A stretch of 14,835 nt of DNA from assembly GCA_947470885.1 (NCBI GenBank), contig CANIXE010000015.1, positions 1-14,835 of the forward strand, read 5' to 3'. This DNA is from Planctomycetota bacterium. Its GTDB lineage: Bacteria > Planctomycetota > UBA11346. This document shows, one piece after another, positions 6,837-13,943 of this stretch. The notes below the pieces were generated by a model that saw only the letters and a program-made list of their open reading frames with translations, was not told where the DNA came from and made no database searches. The translations under genes were made by a program, and so were the position numbers. How positions within the stretch are numbered: the stretch's first letter is position 1; every line of letters starts with the position of its first letter.

Positions 6837-8188
6837 AGCCCCTCGTCGTCCTCTGCTGCGTCGGGCTGACTCCGCGCCACCTGCGGGACCACGGGGCCGC
6901 CCTGCCCCATCTTTCCGCCCTGGCAGCAAAGGGATTCCACCGACCCCTGACCTCGGCCCTACCGGCGGTGACCACCACTGCCCAGACGACGATGCTCACC
7001 GGGGTGATGCCCCGAAACCACGGCATCGTCGGCAATGGCTGGTATTTCCGAGATCAGGGCGAGATCTGGCTGTGGCGCCAAAGCGAAAAACTGGTCCAGG
7101 CGCCCCACCTGTGGGAAGGCACCCCGCTGAAGGTGCTCAAGCATTTCTGGTGGTACGCGATGAACACCAGCGCCGCCGCCTGCGTGACCCCGCGCCCGGC
7201 CTACCACCACGACGGTCGGAAATCCCCGGACGTCTACACCTGGCCGCCTGAGCTGAAATCCGCGCTCAATGCCGCCCATGGCACCTTCCCCTTGTTCAAC
7301 TTCTGGGGCCCGCTGGCGGATCTCCGCAGCAGTCGCTGGATCGCTGACAGCTTCGCCACGGCGTGGCAGGCCACCCGGCCCGACCTGGGCCTGTGCTACC
7401 TGCCCCACCTGGACTACGACCTCCAGCGTTTCGGTCCCACCGGCGATCACCTGACCCGGAACCTCGCGGAACTGGATGCCTGCGCCGGTACGGTGATCGC
7501 CGCCGCCCAAGCCGTGGGCGCCGGGGTCCTGGTGGTGAGCGAATACGGTCTGGCCCCGGTCCAGCAGGCCGCGTTCCCCAACCGCGCCCTGCGGGAGGCC
7601 GGCCTGCTGGCGGTGACCCGGAACGCCACCGGGGAACTGCTGGATCCCGGGATGTCCCGGGCTTTCGCCGTGTGCGACCACCAGCTCGCCCACGTCTATG
7701 TCCAGCACCCAGGCGACATCTCTGCGGCCCGGGCCGCATTGGCACAACTGCATGGAGTCGAACGCGTCTTTGCCGGCGACGAACGGGACGAACTGGGCCT
7801 GGGCCATTCCCGCAGCGGTGAACTCGTACTGATGGCCGCCCCCGGCTGGTGGTTCGCCCATGACTATTGGCAGGATGACCGGCACAGGCCGGATTTTGCC
7901 CAAGCCGTGGAAATCCACAAAAAGCCGGGCTACGATCCCCGGGAATTGCTGTTCGACCCCCATGGCGGAAAGCTCCGGGCGGGTCTTGCCCTCCTCCGCA
8001 AAAAACTTGGCCTGCGCTACAACCTCAATCCGTGCCCGCTGGATACGGCCCTGGTCAAAGGTAGCCACGGTCGACCGGCAGCAGAACCACTGGATGGCCC
8101 GGTGCTGATCTGCGACCGCCGGGATCTGGAACGAGACGGCTGGCACCAGACCGATATCGCTGGTCTGATCCGCACCTGCCTCTCCTGA
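6833..8188 (+). CDS. Alkaline-phosphatase-superfamily (nucleotide pyrophosphatase/phosphodiesterase-like) protein, EboF-like
   Basis: Protein of 451 residues related to type I phosphodiesterase/nucleotide pyrophosphatases. The N-terminal strand VVLCCVGLTP, the nucleophile region LPAVTTTAQTTMLTG (candidate nucleophile T47) and HGIVGNGWYFRDQGEIWLWRQS identify the family. Later landmarks are PLFNFWGPLADLRSSRWIAD, YLPHLDYDLQRFGP, VVSEYGL, DHQLAHVYVQHPG and VEIHKKPGYDP. Several classical metal ligands appear changed: the first-strand Asp is Cys (about residue 8), the His after D194 is Q198, and the usual Asp-His pair reads E237-Y238. From memory, the same variant occurs in the bacterial subfamily that includes EboF of the ebo operons; no other ebo gene is visible here. 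No signal peptide or membrane segment is apparent, so it is probably cytoplasmic. The GTG start overlaps the nuclease stop (GTGA), suggesting co-translation. Superfamily call is secure; substrate and activity are unknown. Confidence 0.85.
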   Translation: MKPLVVLCCVGLTPRHLRDHGAALPHLSALAAKGFHRPLTSALPAVTTTAQTTMLTGVMPRNHGIVGNGWYFRDQGEIWLWRQSEKLVQAPHLWEGTPLKVLKHFWWYAMNTSAAACVTPRPAYHHDGRKSPDVYTWPPELKSALNAAHGTFPLFNFWGPLADLRSSRWIADSFATAWQATRPDLGLCYLPHLDYDLQRFGPTGDHLTRNLAELDACAGTVIAAAQAVGAGVLVVSEYGLAPVQQAAFPNRALREAGLLAVTRNATGELLDPGMSRAFAVCDHQLAHVYVQHPGDISAARAALAQLHGVERVFAGDERDELGLGHSRSGELVLMAAPGWWFAHDYWQDDRHRPDFAQAVEIHKKPGYDPRELLFDPHGGKLRAGLALLRKKLGLRYNLNPCPLDTALVKGSHGRPAAEPLDGPVLICDRRDLERDGWHQTDIAGLIRTCLS

Positions 8189-8238
8189 CGCTCTGCTGTG
8201 GTTGCGCCGGATCGAACAAGCGGATCATATCGACCCCC

Positions 8239-8709
8239 ATGTTGACCTTTTCCCCCACCGCCCTGCCCCAACTCCAAGAGCACGCCCTGGCCTGCTATCC
8301 GGCGGAATGCGTGGCCCTGGCCTTTGGCACCGGAACCACCGTGATCCGGGTCGCGCTCCTCGACAACCTGGCGGATAAACTGCACGCCATGGATCCGGCG
8401 GAATATCCCCGGACCAGCCGGGATTTCTTCGCCTTCAACGAAGCCAAGGCCGCTCGCCTGGTCCGAGAAGCGGAAGCCGCCGGAGAGCACTGGCTGGCCC
8501 TGGTCCACAGCCACATCGACTGCGGGGCTTATTTCAGCGCCGAAGACGCTCGATACGCCGCCCCGGAGGGCAAGGCCGTGTATCCCGAGCTGATCCAGGT
8601 GGTCATCGACTGCCAGCCCGCAGGCATCCGGGAGGCCCGCTCGTTCCGCTGGAACGGCACCACATTTGCCCCCCTCGCCATCCATCCCGAATTCGCCCGG
8701 AATCGCTGA
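8239..8709 (+). CDS. JAMM/MPN+ (Mov34/PAD-1) metallopeptidase
   Basis: Small zinc metallopeptidase of the JAMM family, 156 residues, with no signal peptide. It carries the complete motif: a catalytic Glu in CYPAECVALAFG and HSHIDCGAYFSAED, which fits HxH-x7-S-x2-D exactly. The intervening ADKLHAMDPAEYPRTSRDFFAFN matches the usual strand and helix between the two halves. Bacterial members remove residues or adducts from the C-terminus of ubiquitin-like sulfur-carrier proteins, as in the CysO/Mec+ system of Mycobacterium and HcyD of Wolinella. The next gene, 3 bp downstream, is a Cys/Met-metabolism PLP enzyme, which supports a similar role here. No carrier protein (ThiS/MoaD-like, ending in GG) and no E1-like activating enzyme is found in the window. 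The ATG start has no Shine-Dalgarno sequence; 50 bp with no recognisable signal separate it from the upstream gene. Confidence 0.9.
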   Translation: MLTFSPTALPQLQEHALACYPAECVALAFGTGTTVIRVALLDNLADKLHAMDPAEYPRTSRDFFAFNEAKAARLVREAEAAGEHWLALVHSHIDCGAYFSAEDARYAAPEGKAVYPELIQVVIDCQPAGIREARSFRWNGTTFAPLAIHPEFARNR

Positions 8710-8712
8710 CCT

Positions 8713-9885
8713 ATGGCTCGCTCCATCGACACCCTCTCGGTCCACGCCGGCGAAGACCGGGAAAAAGCCCACGATTCCCTGGTCACGCCCATCATTCTGG
8801 CCACGGCGTATCCGTTCGACAGCACCGCCGACCTGCACAAGTACTTCAGCGGCGAGGTGGAACGCAGCGAGGAATACGCCCGCTACGGCAATCCGACCCA
8901 GGACATCGCGGAAAAGAAGCTGGCGGCCCTGGACAACGGCGAGGCCGCCCTGCTCACCAGCACCGGCATGTCCGCCATCGTCACCACCCTGCTGGCGATG
9001 GTGAAACCGGGGATGCACATCGTCATCACCGCCGACAGCTACCGGAAGACCCGGGTGTTCGTCCGGGAATTCCTGGCGAAGTTTGGCATCGAACACACCA
9101 GCTGCGAACCGTCGGTGGCCGGCATCGAAGCGGCGATCAAGCCCACGACCAAGCTGATCATCACCGAAAGCCCCACCAATCCGTACCTGAACTGCATCGA
9201 CCTGGAGGCCCTGTGCGCCCTCGCCAAGGCGAAGCGGATCAAGACGATGATCGACGCCACCCTGGCCACGCCGTACAACCTGCGCCCCCTGGATTTCGGC
9301 GTCGATCTGGTGATCCACAGCGCCACCAAGTACCTGGGCGGCCACAACGATCTGATGGCCGGGGTGGTGATCGGACGCAAGGACTTGATCCAGGCGATCC
9401 GGGAGCACCAGGGCATGTTCGGCGCCCTGGCCAGCCCGTTCACCGCTTACATGCTGATCCGCGGATTGAAGACCTTCGCGGTGCGGATGCGTCACCAGAA
9501 CGAGAGCGGCCTGCGCATCGCCCGCTTCCTGGAAGCCCACCCCAAGGTGGAGCAGGTCTGGTACCCGGGCCTGGAATCCCACGCCGCCCACGCCATCGCC
9601 AAACGGCAGATGAAAGGCTTTGGCAGCCTGATCAGCTTCACCATCAAGGGCACCCTAGAGGACGGCTCCAAGGTCGTGGACGCCTGCGAGATCCCCTACC
9701 TGGCCCCCAGCCTGGGCGGGCCGGAATCACTGATCGAACAGCCAGCCCTGATGAGCTACTACGACAAGTCCCCGGAAGAACGGGGCCGACTGGGAATCCG
9801 AGAGAACCTGATCCGGTTATCCGTTGGCCTGGAGTCCGCCGACGACCTGATCGCCGACCTGGACCAGGCCCTTAACCGTATTTAA
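8713..9885 (+). CDS. Cys/Met-metabolism PLP-dependent enzyme (cystathionine gamma-synthase/lyase family)
   Basis: Fold-type I PLP enzyme of trans-sulfuration or sulfhydrylation, 390 residues, the usual length for the family. Visible motifs are TLSVHAGED near the start, RYGNPTQDIAEKKLAALDNGEAALLTSTGMSA (the phosphate-binding and substrate segment, split here by family landmarks YGNPT and STGMSA), then ESPTNPYL, IDATLATPYNLRPLDFGVDLV and the Schiff-base lysine K206 in HSATKYLGGHNDLMAGVV. The end, SLGGPESLIEQPALMSYYD and IRLSVGLES, matches cystathionine gamma-synthases, gamma-lyases and O-acyl-homoserine sulfhydrylases, which cannot be told apart by eye. It starts 3 bp after the JAMM gene and is surely co-transcribed with it. 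That favours a reaction using a thiocarboxylated carrier protein as sulfur donor, but the ordinary free-sulfide or cysteine route is equally compatible with the sequence. Confidence 0.93.
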   Translation: MARSIDTLSVHAGEDREKAHDSLVTPIILATAYPFDSTADLHKYFSGEVERSEEYARYGNPTQDIAEKKLAALDNGEAALLTSTGMSAIVTTLLAMVKPGMHIVITADSYRKTRVFVREFLAKFGIEHTSCEPSVAGIEAAIKPTTKLIITESPTNPYLNCIDLEALCALAKAKRIKTMIDATLATPYNLRPLDFGVDLVIHSATKYLGGHNDLMAGVVIGRKDLIQAIREHQGMFGALASPFTAYMLIRGLKTFAVRMRHQNESGLRIARFLEAHPKVEQVWYPGLESHAAHAIAKRQMKGFGSLISFTIKGTLEDGSKVVDACEIPYLAPSLGGPESLIEQPALMSYYDKSPEERGRLGIRENLIRLSVGLESADDLIADLDQALNRI

Positions 9886-9891
9886 CAAAGA

Positions 9892-9921
9892 CATCGCGCC
9901 GGCGATCACGCCGGCGCGATG
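9892..9921. terminator. GC-rich hairpin downstream of the PLP enzyme gene
   Basis: A perfect 13-bp inverted repeat (CATCGCGCCGGCG) with a 4-base ATCA loop lies 6 bp after the stop of the PLP enzyme gene. No T run follows on the plus strand, so it may be a factor-assisted terminator or an mRNA 3'-end stabiliser. On the minus strand it is followed by a modestly T-rich stretch and could back up the terminator of the STAS gene. Confidence 0.6.
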
Positions 9922-9932
9922 GGAAATGTTCG

Positions 9933-9963
9933 AAAAAAGCCCGGCGCACACAACGCGCCGGGC
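9933..9963 (-). terminator. Intrinsic terminator of the minus-strand STAS gene
   Basis: A 9-bp perfect stem (GCCCGGCGC on the plus strand) with a 7-base loop at 9939-9963 is flanked by six A residues at 9933-9938, which is a T6 run on the minus strand. It lies 9 bp beyond the stop codon of the minus-strand STAS gene, a classical Rho-independent arrangement. Confidence 0.85.
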
Positions 9964-9972
9964 CTGGACGAT

Positions 9973-10290
9973 TTACTTCACCGCCAACTTGGCGTGGGCC
10001 AAGTCCTGGTTCAGGTCGAACAACCGTTCGAGTTTGAGCACCCGGAATACCGACTTCACCCGATCCTTCACTTCCGCAACGGCGATCTTGCCGCCGCCGG
10101 CTACCACCTTATTCCGGGTGCTGATAATCGCAGCTATGTTCACGGAGTTGAGGAAATTCACATTGGTGAAATCCAGGACAACGCTCTTTTTTCCCATCTC
10201 CAGGTAAGGCTCAACCGTCTTCCACAACGCGGCGCACTGATCTTCCGCGACCGTGACTACGATGACGGCGTCGTTCTCGATGACCTGCAT
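9973..10290 (-). CDS. STAS-domain anti-sigma-factor antagonist (SpoIIAA/RsbV-like)
   Basis: A single STAS domain of 105 residues. Proteins of this type bind an anti-sigma-factor kinase and release its sigma factor, depending on phosphorylation of a Ser in the partner-binding loop. The core strand and loop read VVLDFTNVNFLNSVNIAAII, placing the candidate phospho-acceptor at S49 (NSVNI; SpoIIAA has DSSGL). KIAVAEVKDRVKSVFRVLKLERLFDL supplies the last strand and helix. The usual Asp before the Ser is Asn here. It has a good Shine-Dalgarno sequence, AGAGGGG, at 10296-10302 five bases before its ATG, and its own terminator, so it is a single-gene unit. It is divergent from the LplT-Aas fusion gene, with 134 bp between the starts, and looks less G+C-rich than its neighbours. 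No anti-sigma kinase or sigma factor is in the window. Confidence 0.9.
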   Translation of the reverse strand: MQVIENDAVIVVTVAEDQCAALWKTVEPYLEMGKKSVVLDFTNVNFLNSVNIAAIISTRNKVVAGGGKIAVAEVKDRVKSVFRVLKLERLFDLNQDLAHAKLAVK

Positions 10291-10350
10291 GGGTACCCCT
10301 CTGGCTTGTGTTACGCTTCATCGTCACCTTACCCCATGATCCGCAATCGC

Positions 10351-10383
10351 GCCAGGGGGCGGTCACCGAACCCTGGCGGTGAC
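10351..10383. promoter_or_regulatory. Overlapping inverted repeats in the divergent intergenic region
   Basis: Two 7-bp inverted repeats interlock: GCCAGGG (10351-10357) with CCCTGGC (10371-10377), and GTCACCG (10362-10368) with CGGTGAC (10377-10383). Another GTCACC lies at 10323-10328. The location between two divergent genes suggests an operator or alternative RNA structures, but no known binding-site consensus is recognised. Confidence 0.35.
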
Positions 10384-10389
10384 ACCAGC

Positions 10390-10424
10390 TTGACTTTAAG
10401 TTAACGATCGATAACTATTGTTCC
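10390..10424 (+). promoter_or_regulatory. AT-rich candidate promoter/operator before the LplT-Aas fusion gene
   Basis: This is an AT-rich patch in otherwise GC-rich DNA. TTGACT at 10390-10395 resembles a sigma-70 -35 box. Possible -10 elements (GATAAC at 10410, TATTGT at 10416) have non-ideal spacing of 14 and 20 bases. A near-perfect 16-bp palindrome (GTTAACGATCGATAAC, 10400-10415, 7 of 8 pairs) sits between them and could be an operator. No Shine-Dalgarno sequence precedes the ATG at 10425. Confidence 0.4.
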
Positions 10425-13400
10425 ATGCACGCCCCCAACCTTCCGTCCCCCCGTGGTTTCTCCGGTCACCTGGTGGCCTGCGCGGTGGGCGCAGGCATCG
10501 ACAATGTTTTCCGGACGGCGATCAACGTCGCCCTGTCGGCCATCGCCGTGGCCACCATCGCCGATGCCCAGCTGGCGGAACAGCAGGCCCAGCGCTACGT
10601 CCTGTGGACGATGCTGCTGTTCAACCTGCCGTTCATCCTCTGCGCTCCCACCGCCGGCAGCCTGGGGGACCGTCTACCCAAACACCTGCTGATCCGGGGA
10701 GCGCGGATCGCCGACCTGGGCTGCGTCGCCCTGGGGGTCGCCGGATTGTGGCTGCGCCAACCCTACCTGCTGTTCGCGGCGATGGCGGGGTTTGCCACGG
10801 TGAGCGCGTTCTTCGCCCCGGTGAAACTGGCGGTGGTGCCGGAGTTGGTGCCCCATAAGCGACTGGCCAGTGCCAATGGCTGGCTGGCCGGGCTGACCGT
10901 GCTATCGATCCTGTTCGGCACCGCCCTGGCGGCAGCGGGTGATCAGGACCTCCTGCGTCTGGCTACCGGAGCGGCGAAGGACGCGGATCTCCACGGGCTG
11001 GCGGTGACGATGATCGGCGTGGTCGGGCTCGTGCTCTGCGCCATCGGCATCACCGGGGCCTGGAGCATCCCCCGACTGACCGCCCAGGACCCCGGAGCGG
11101 CGATCTTGCCCCCCTGGGCCATCGGCCGGCAATTGGCGGCACTCCACGCCGCCCCGGGCGCCCCGGGCCGCTGGTCCCCGGCCCTGGGCCTGGCTGCCTT
11201 CTGGAGCCTGGGCGCCCTGGCAGCCACCGGCATCCCGTTGATTGCCGCCTTTATCTACCACTACACCGAGGCCGGCCCGGTGGCCGGACTGATGATCGCC
11301 CTGGCCCTGGGGATGATCACGGGCGCGGTCTGGGCACCAAAATTGATGAATGAAGCTCATCCCGCCGGCCTGCCCATCATCGGTGCCCTGGTGGCGGGTT
11401 TGGCTCTGGCTGGGGCGGGCCTCCACGCTGCCAATGGTGGATCTTACCAAGGCTTCGCCGTGTGGCTGTTCCTCAGCGGCGTCGGCGCCGGCTGGTGGGA
11501 AGTGCCCCTGACCGTGCTGCTGCAGGAACGAGCCGAAGCCCACGAACGAAACCAGGTGATGAGCGCGGCCACCATCCTTGCCAGCATCGGCTCGGTGGGG
11601 ATCACCCTCATCACCATGGGCCTGACAGATGGCTGGTTCGGTTTCACCTTGAGTTCCACCGGAATCTTCATCGGCGTCGGCCTGGCCAGCGCCGTCCTGG
11701 CAGTGGCGATCGGGATCATCCATCGGATCCAGGTCGGTTCCTGGCTGGTCTACGCCGTGGTCCGAGCGATCTGGAATCTCAACGTCACCGGCCTGGAGCA
11801 CGTGCCAAAGACCGGCGGCTGCCTGCTGATCTGCAACCACCTGAGCTACGCCGACGGCCTGGCCCTGTTCGCCCACCTGCCTCGGCGGGGCCGGTTCCTG
11901 ATCTACCGGGCGTTCACCCAAATGCCGGTGATCGGGCCCATCGTGCGCATCGCCGGGGCCATCCCGGTGGCCGCCGAAGACAAACGCCGGGCCCTGCTGG
12001 CCTCCATCGACGCCGCCATCGCGGCCGCCAAGGCCGGCGAGGTCGTCCTGATTTTCCCCGAGGGCAAACTGACCCGGAGCGGGACCATGGATTCCTTCCG
12101 CAGCGGCATGGAACGCATCGCCAAGGGCGCCGGGGTGCCCATCATCCCCTGCCATCTCAGCGGCCTGTACGGCACCTGGATGAGCCGGGCGACCGTGAAG
12201 GACTGGCCGACCCTCCGTCGCCGGGTGGAGGTGCGGATCGGTGCCCCCCTGCCCCCCACCACCAGCGCCGGGGAGGCCCGGGCCGCGGTGAGCATCCTCG
12301 ACCACCAGGCCGCCGCCGACCGGGCCGCCCGCTGCCCGGACACCCTGGGGGCCGCCACCTTGCGTCTGGCCCGGCGGCATCCCCGGGCCCTGGCGGTTCG
12401 GGACCCCCAGGGTTCCCTGCCCCTGTGGCAAGCCCTGGCCATCGCCCGGGCACTACTGCCCCACCTGGGCCTAACCCCGGGGGAACGTCGCGTCGGCATC
12501 CTGTTGCCCCCGGGCCGGGCGGGCACCCTGGTGAACCTGGCCCTGGCCCTGGATGGACGGACGGCCGTGAACCTGAACCACACCGCCGGACCAGTCCAGG
12601 TCGCCCGGATGTGTGCCCTGGCCCAGGTGCAGACGGTGATCAGCGCCGGCTTGTATCTGCGCAAGATCGGCGACCCGGAAATCCCGGGACGGATGGTGAA
12701 GGTTGAGGAACTGCTGCCTGTGGTGGGCAAGGGCGCAATCCTCACCGCCGCCATCATCAACTGGCTGGTGCCCCCCCGTTGGCTCGACCCGGCCAAGCCG
12801 GATGACGTGGCAGCCCTGGTGTTTTCCAGCGGTTCCACCGGGGATCCCAAGGGCGTCCAGCTGACCCATCGGCAAATCCTGGCCAATTGCCGCAGCGTGG
12901 TGGAGGCCCTGGACCTCAAGCCGTTCACCGACGTCCTGCTGACCGCTCTGCCCTTGTTCCATAGCTTTGGCCTGGTGCCGGCGATGTGGCTGCCCCTGAC
13001 CAAGGGCCTGACCATCGCCGCGACCCCGGACCCCAACGACGGCCCGGCCATCGGCAAGATGGCCGCCGAGGCCAAGGCCACCTTCACCATCAGCACCCCC
13101 ACCTTCGTCCGGGGCTGGATGCGCCGTATCGAGCCCGAGCAGTTCGCCTCCCTGCGCCTGGCGGTGGTGGGCGCGGAACGGTGCCCCGCGGAATTGAAGG
13201 TCCAATTCAAGGCAAAATACAACGCCGAACTGCTGGAAGGCTACGGCGGTACCGAACTGGCCCCGACCGTGGCCCTGAACCTGCCCACCATCCAGCGGGA
13301 CAAGGAGACCGAAGTGCGGAGCAAGGAGGGCAGCGTCGGCCGGCCCCTCCCCGGATTGGCGGCGTTCACCGTCGATCCTGCCACCCGGGAGCGCCTGCCC

Positions 13401-13868
13401 CTGGGCACCGAGGGCATGCTGATCATCCGCAGCCCCAGCCGGATGCTGGGCTACCTGGACCGGGACGACCTCACCGCCGGGGTGTTCCACGACGGCGGCT
13501 ACGTCACCGGGGACATGGGCCGAGTGGATGACGAGGGCTTTGTCTTCATCACCGGGCGCCTGGCCCGGTTCGCCAAGATCGGCGGCGAGATGGTGCCCTT
13601 GGACAACGTCGAACGCCTGCTCCAGGAAAAAGCCGGGGACGCCTGCGAGATCGCTGTCGCCGCGGTGGCCGATCCGACCCGGGGGGAGCGCCTGATCGTC
13701 CTCCACACCGGCTGGACCGGGGATTGGGAGACCCTGTTTGCCGCCCTCGACGGATCCCCTGCCCTGTGGCGCCCCAAGTCCAAGGACTGCAAGCAGGTGG
13801 CGGAAATCCCCCGACTGGGCACCGGAAAGCGGGACCTGGCAGGAATCAAACGTCTGGCCACGGAATAG
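10425..13868 (+). CDS. LplT-like MFS transporter / PlsC acyltransferase / acyl-ACP synthetase fusion (LplT-Aas type)
   Basis: Three-part inner-membrane protein of 1147 residues for lysophospholipid salvage. Residues about 10-430 are an LplT-like MFS flippase domain with many hydrophobic helices; landmarks are AGIDNVFRTA, GSLGDRLPK and FFAPVKLAVVPELVPHKRLASANG. Residues about 440-625 are a PlsC acyltransferase with NHLSYAD (H472, D477) and FPEGKL (544-549). Residues about 640-1147 are an AMP-forming acyl ligase with SSGSTGDPKGV (801-811), EGYGGTELAP, TGDMGRVDDEG (D1030) and the C-terminal lysine K1135 in GTGKRD. In E. coli, LplT and Aas are separate proteins: LplT flips lysophosphatidylethanolamine inward and Aas activates a fatty acid on ACP and re-acylates it. 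Full fusions are known in several phyla. All catalytic residues are present, so it should be active. The first ATG is chosen; there is no Shine-Dalgarno sequence. It is probably transcribed alone from the 10390-10424 region. Confidence 0.92.
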   Translation: MHAPNLPSPRGFSGHLVACAVGAGIDNVFRTAINVALSAIAVATIADAQLAEQQAQRYVLWTMLLFNLPFILCAPTAGSLGDRLPKHLLIRGARIADLGCVALGVAGLWLRQPYLLFAAMAGFATVSAFFAPVKLAVVPELVPHKRLASANGWLAGLTVLSILFGTALAAAGDQDLLRLATGAAKDADLHGLAVTMIGVVGLVLCAIGITGAWSIPRLTAQDPGAAILPPWAIGRQLAALHAAPGAPGRWSPALGLAAFWSLGALAATGIPLIAAFIYHYTEAGPVAGLMIALALGMITGAVWAPKLMNEAHPAGLPIIGALVAGLALAGAGLHAANGGSYQGFAVWLFLSGVGAGWWEVPLTVLLQERAEAHERNQVMSAATILASIGSVGITLITMGLTDGWFGFTLSSTGIFIGVGLASAVLAVAIGIIHRIQVGSWLVYAVVRAIWNLNVTGLEHVPKTGGCLLICNHLSYADGLALFAHLPRRGRFLIYRAFTQMPVIGPIVRIAGAIPVAAEDKRRALLASIDAAIAAAKAGEVVLIFPEGKLTRSGTMDSFRSGMERIAKGAGVPIIPCHLSGLYGTWMSRATVKDWPTLRRRVEVRIGAPLPPTTSAGEARAAVSILDHQAAADRAARCPDTLGAATLRLARRHPRALAVRDPQGSLPLWQALAIARALLPHLGLTPGERRVGILLPPGRAGTLVNLALALDGRTAVNLNHTAGPVQVARMCALAQVQTVISAGLYLRKIGDPEIPGRMVKVEELLPVVGKGAILTAAIINWLVPPRWLDPAKPDDVAALVFSSGSTGDPKGVQLTHRQILANCRSVVEALDLKPFTDVLLTALPLFHSFGLVPAMWLPLTKGLTIAATPDPNDGPAIGKMAAEAKATFTISTPTFVRGWMRRIEPEQFASLRLAVVGAERCPAELKVQFKAKYNAELLEGYGGTELAPTVALNLPTIQRDKETEVRSKEGSVGRPLPGLAAFTVDPATRERLPLGTEGMLIIRSPSRMLGYLDRDDLTAGVFHDGGYVTGDMGRVDDEGFVFITGRLARFAKIGGEMVPLDNVERLLQEKAGDACEIAVAAVADPTRGERLIVLHTGWTGDWETLFAALDGSPALWRPKSKDCKQVAEIPRLGTGKRDLAGIKRLATE

Positions 13869-13934
13869 CGCCACCGGGGAAGCCCGCCCTTCCTTTCGCC
13901 GATTTTAGGAGGTACACTCCCAGAGACCCGTCCT

Positions 13935-13939
13935 GGAGG
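13935..13939 (+). promoter_or_regulatory. Ribosome binding site of the second STAS gene
   Basis: GGAGG lies four bases before the ATG at 13944 and fixes that start. It is one of only two strong Shine-Dalgarno sequences seen in the window. The preceding 66 bp after the LplT-Aas stop hold no convincing terminator or promoter. Confidence 0.8.
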
Positions 13940-13943
13940 CACC

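Noticed and set aside
4420..8188. Known phage-defence island around the DUF1016 nuclease
   Set aside because: No restriction, methylase, toxin-antitoxin, retron or integrase gene is present. The neighbours are purM and an AP-superfamily gene, so a defence role rests on the nuclease family alone.
8017..9591. Long antisense open frame (524 codons) opposite the JAMM and PLP enzyme genes
   Set aside because: The plus strand encodes two clear protein families here. The antisense translation is rich in Gly, Gln and Val with no recognisable domain, as expected of a shadow frame in GC-rich DNA.
12471..13874. Long antisense open frame (467 codons) opposite the acyl ligase domain
   Set aside because: The sense frame has all AMP-ligase motifs. 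The antisense product is low-complexity and without motifs.
13890..13918. Candidate promoter (TACACT at 13913) before the second STAS gene
   Set aside because: No acceptable -35 box is found at proper spacing. The gene may simply be read through from the upstream LplT-Aas gene.
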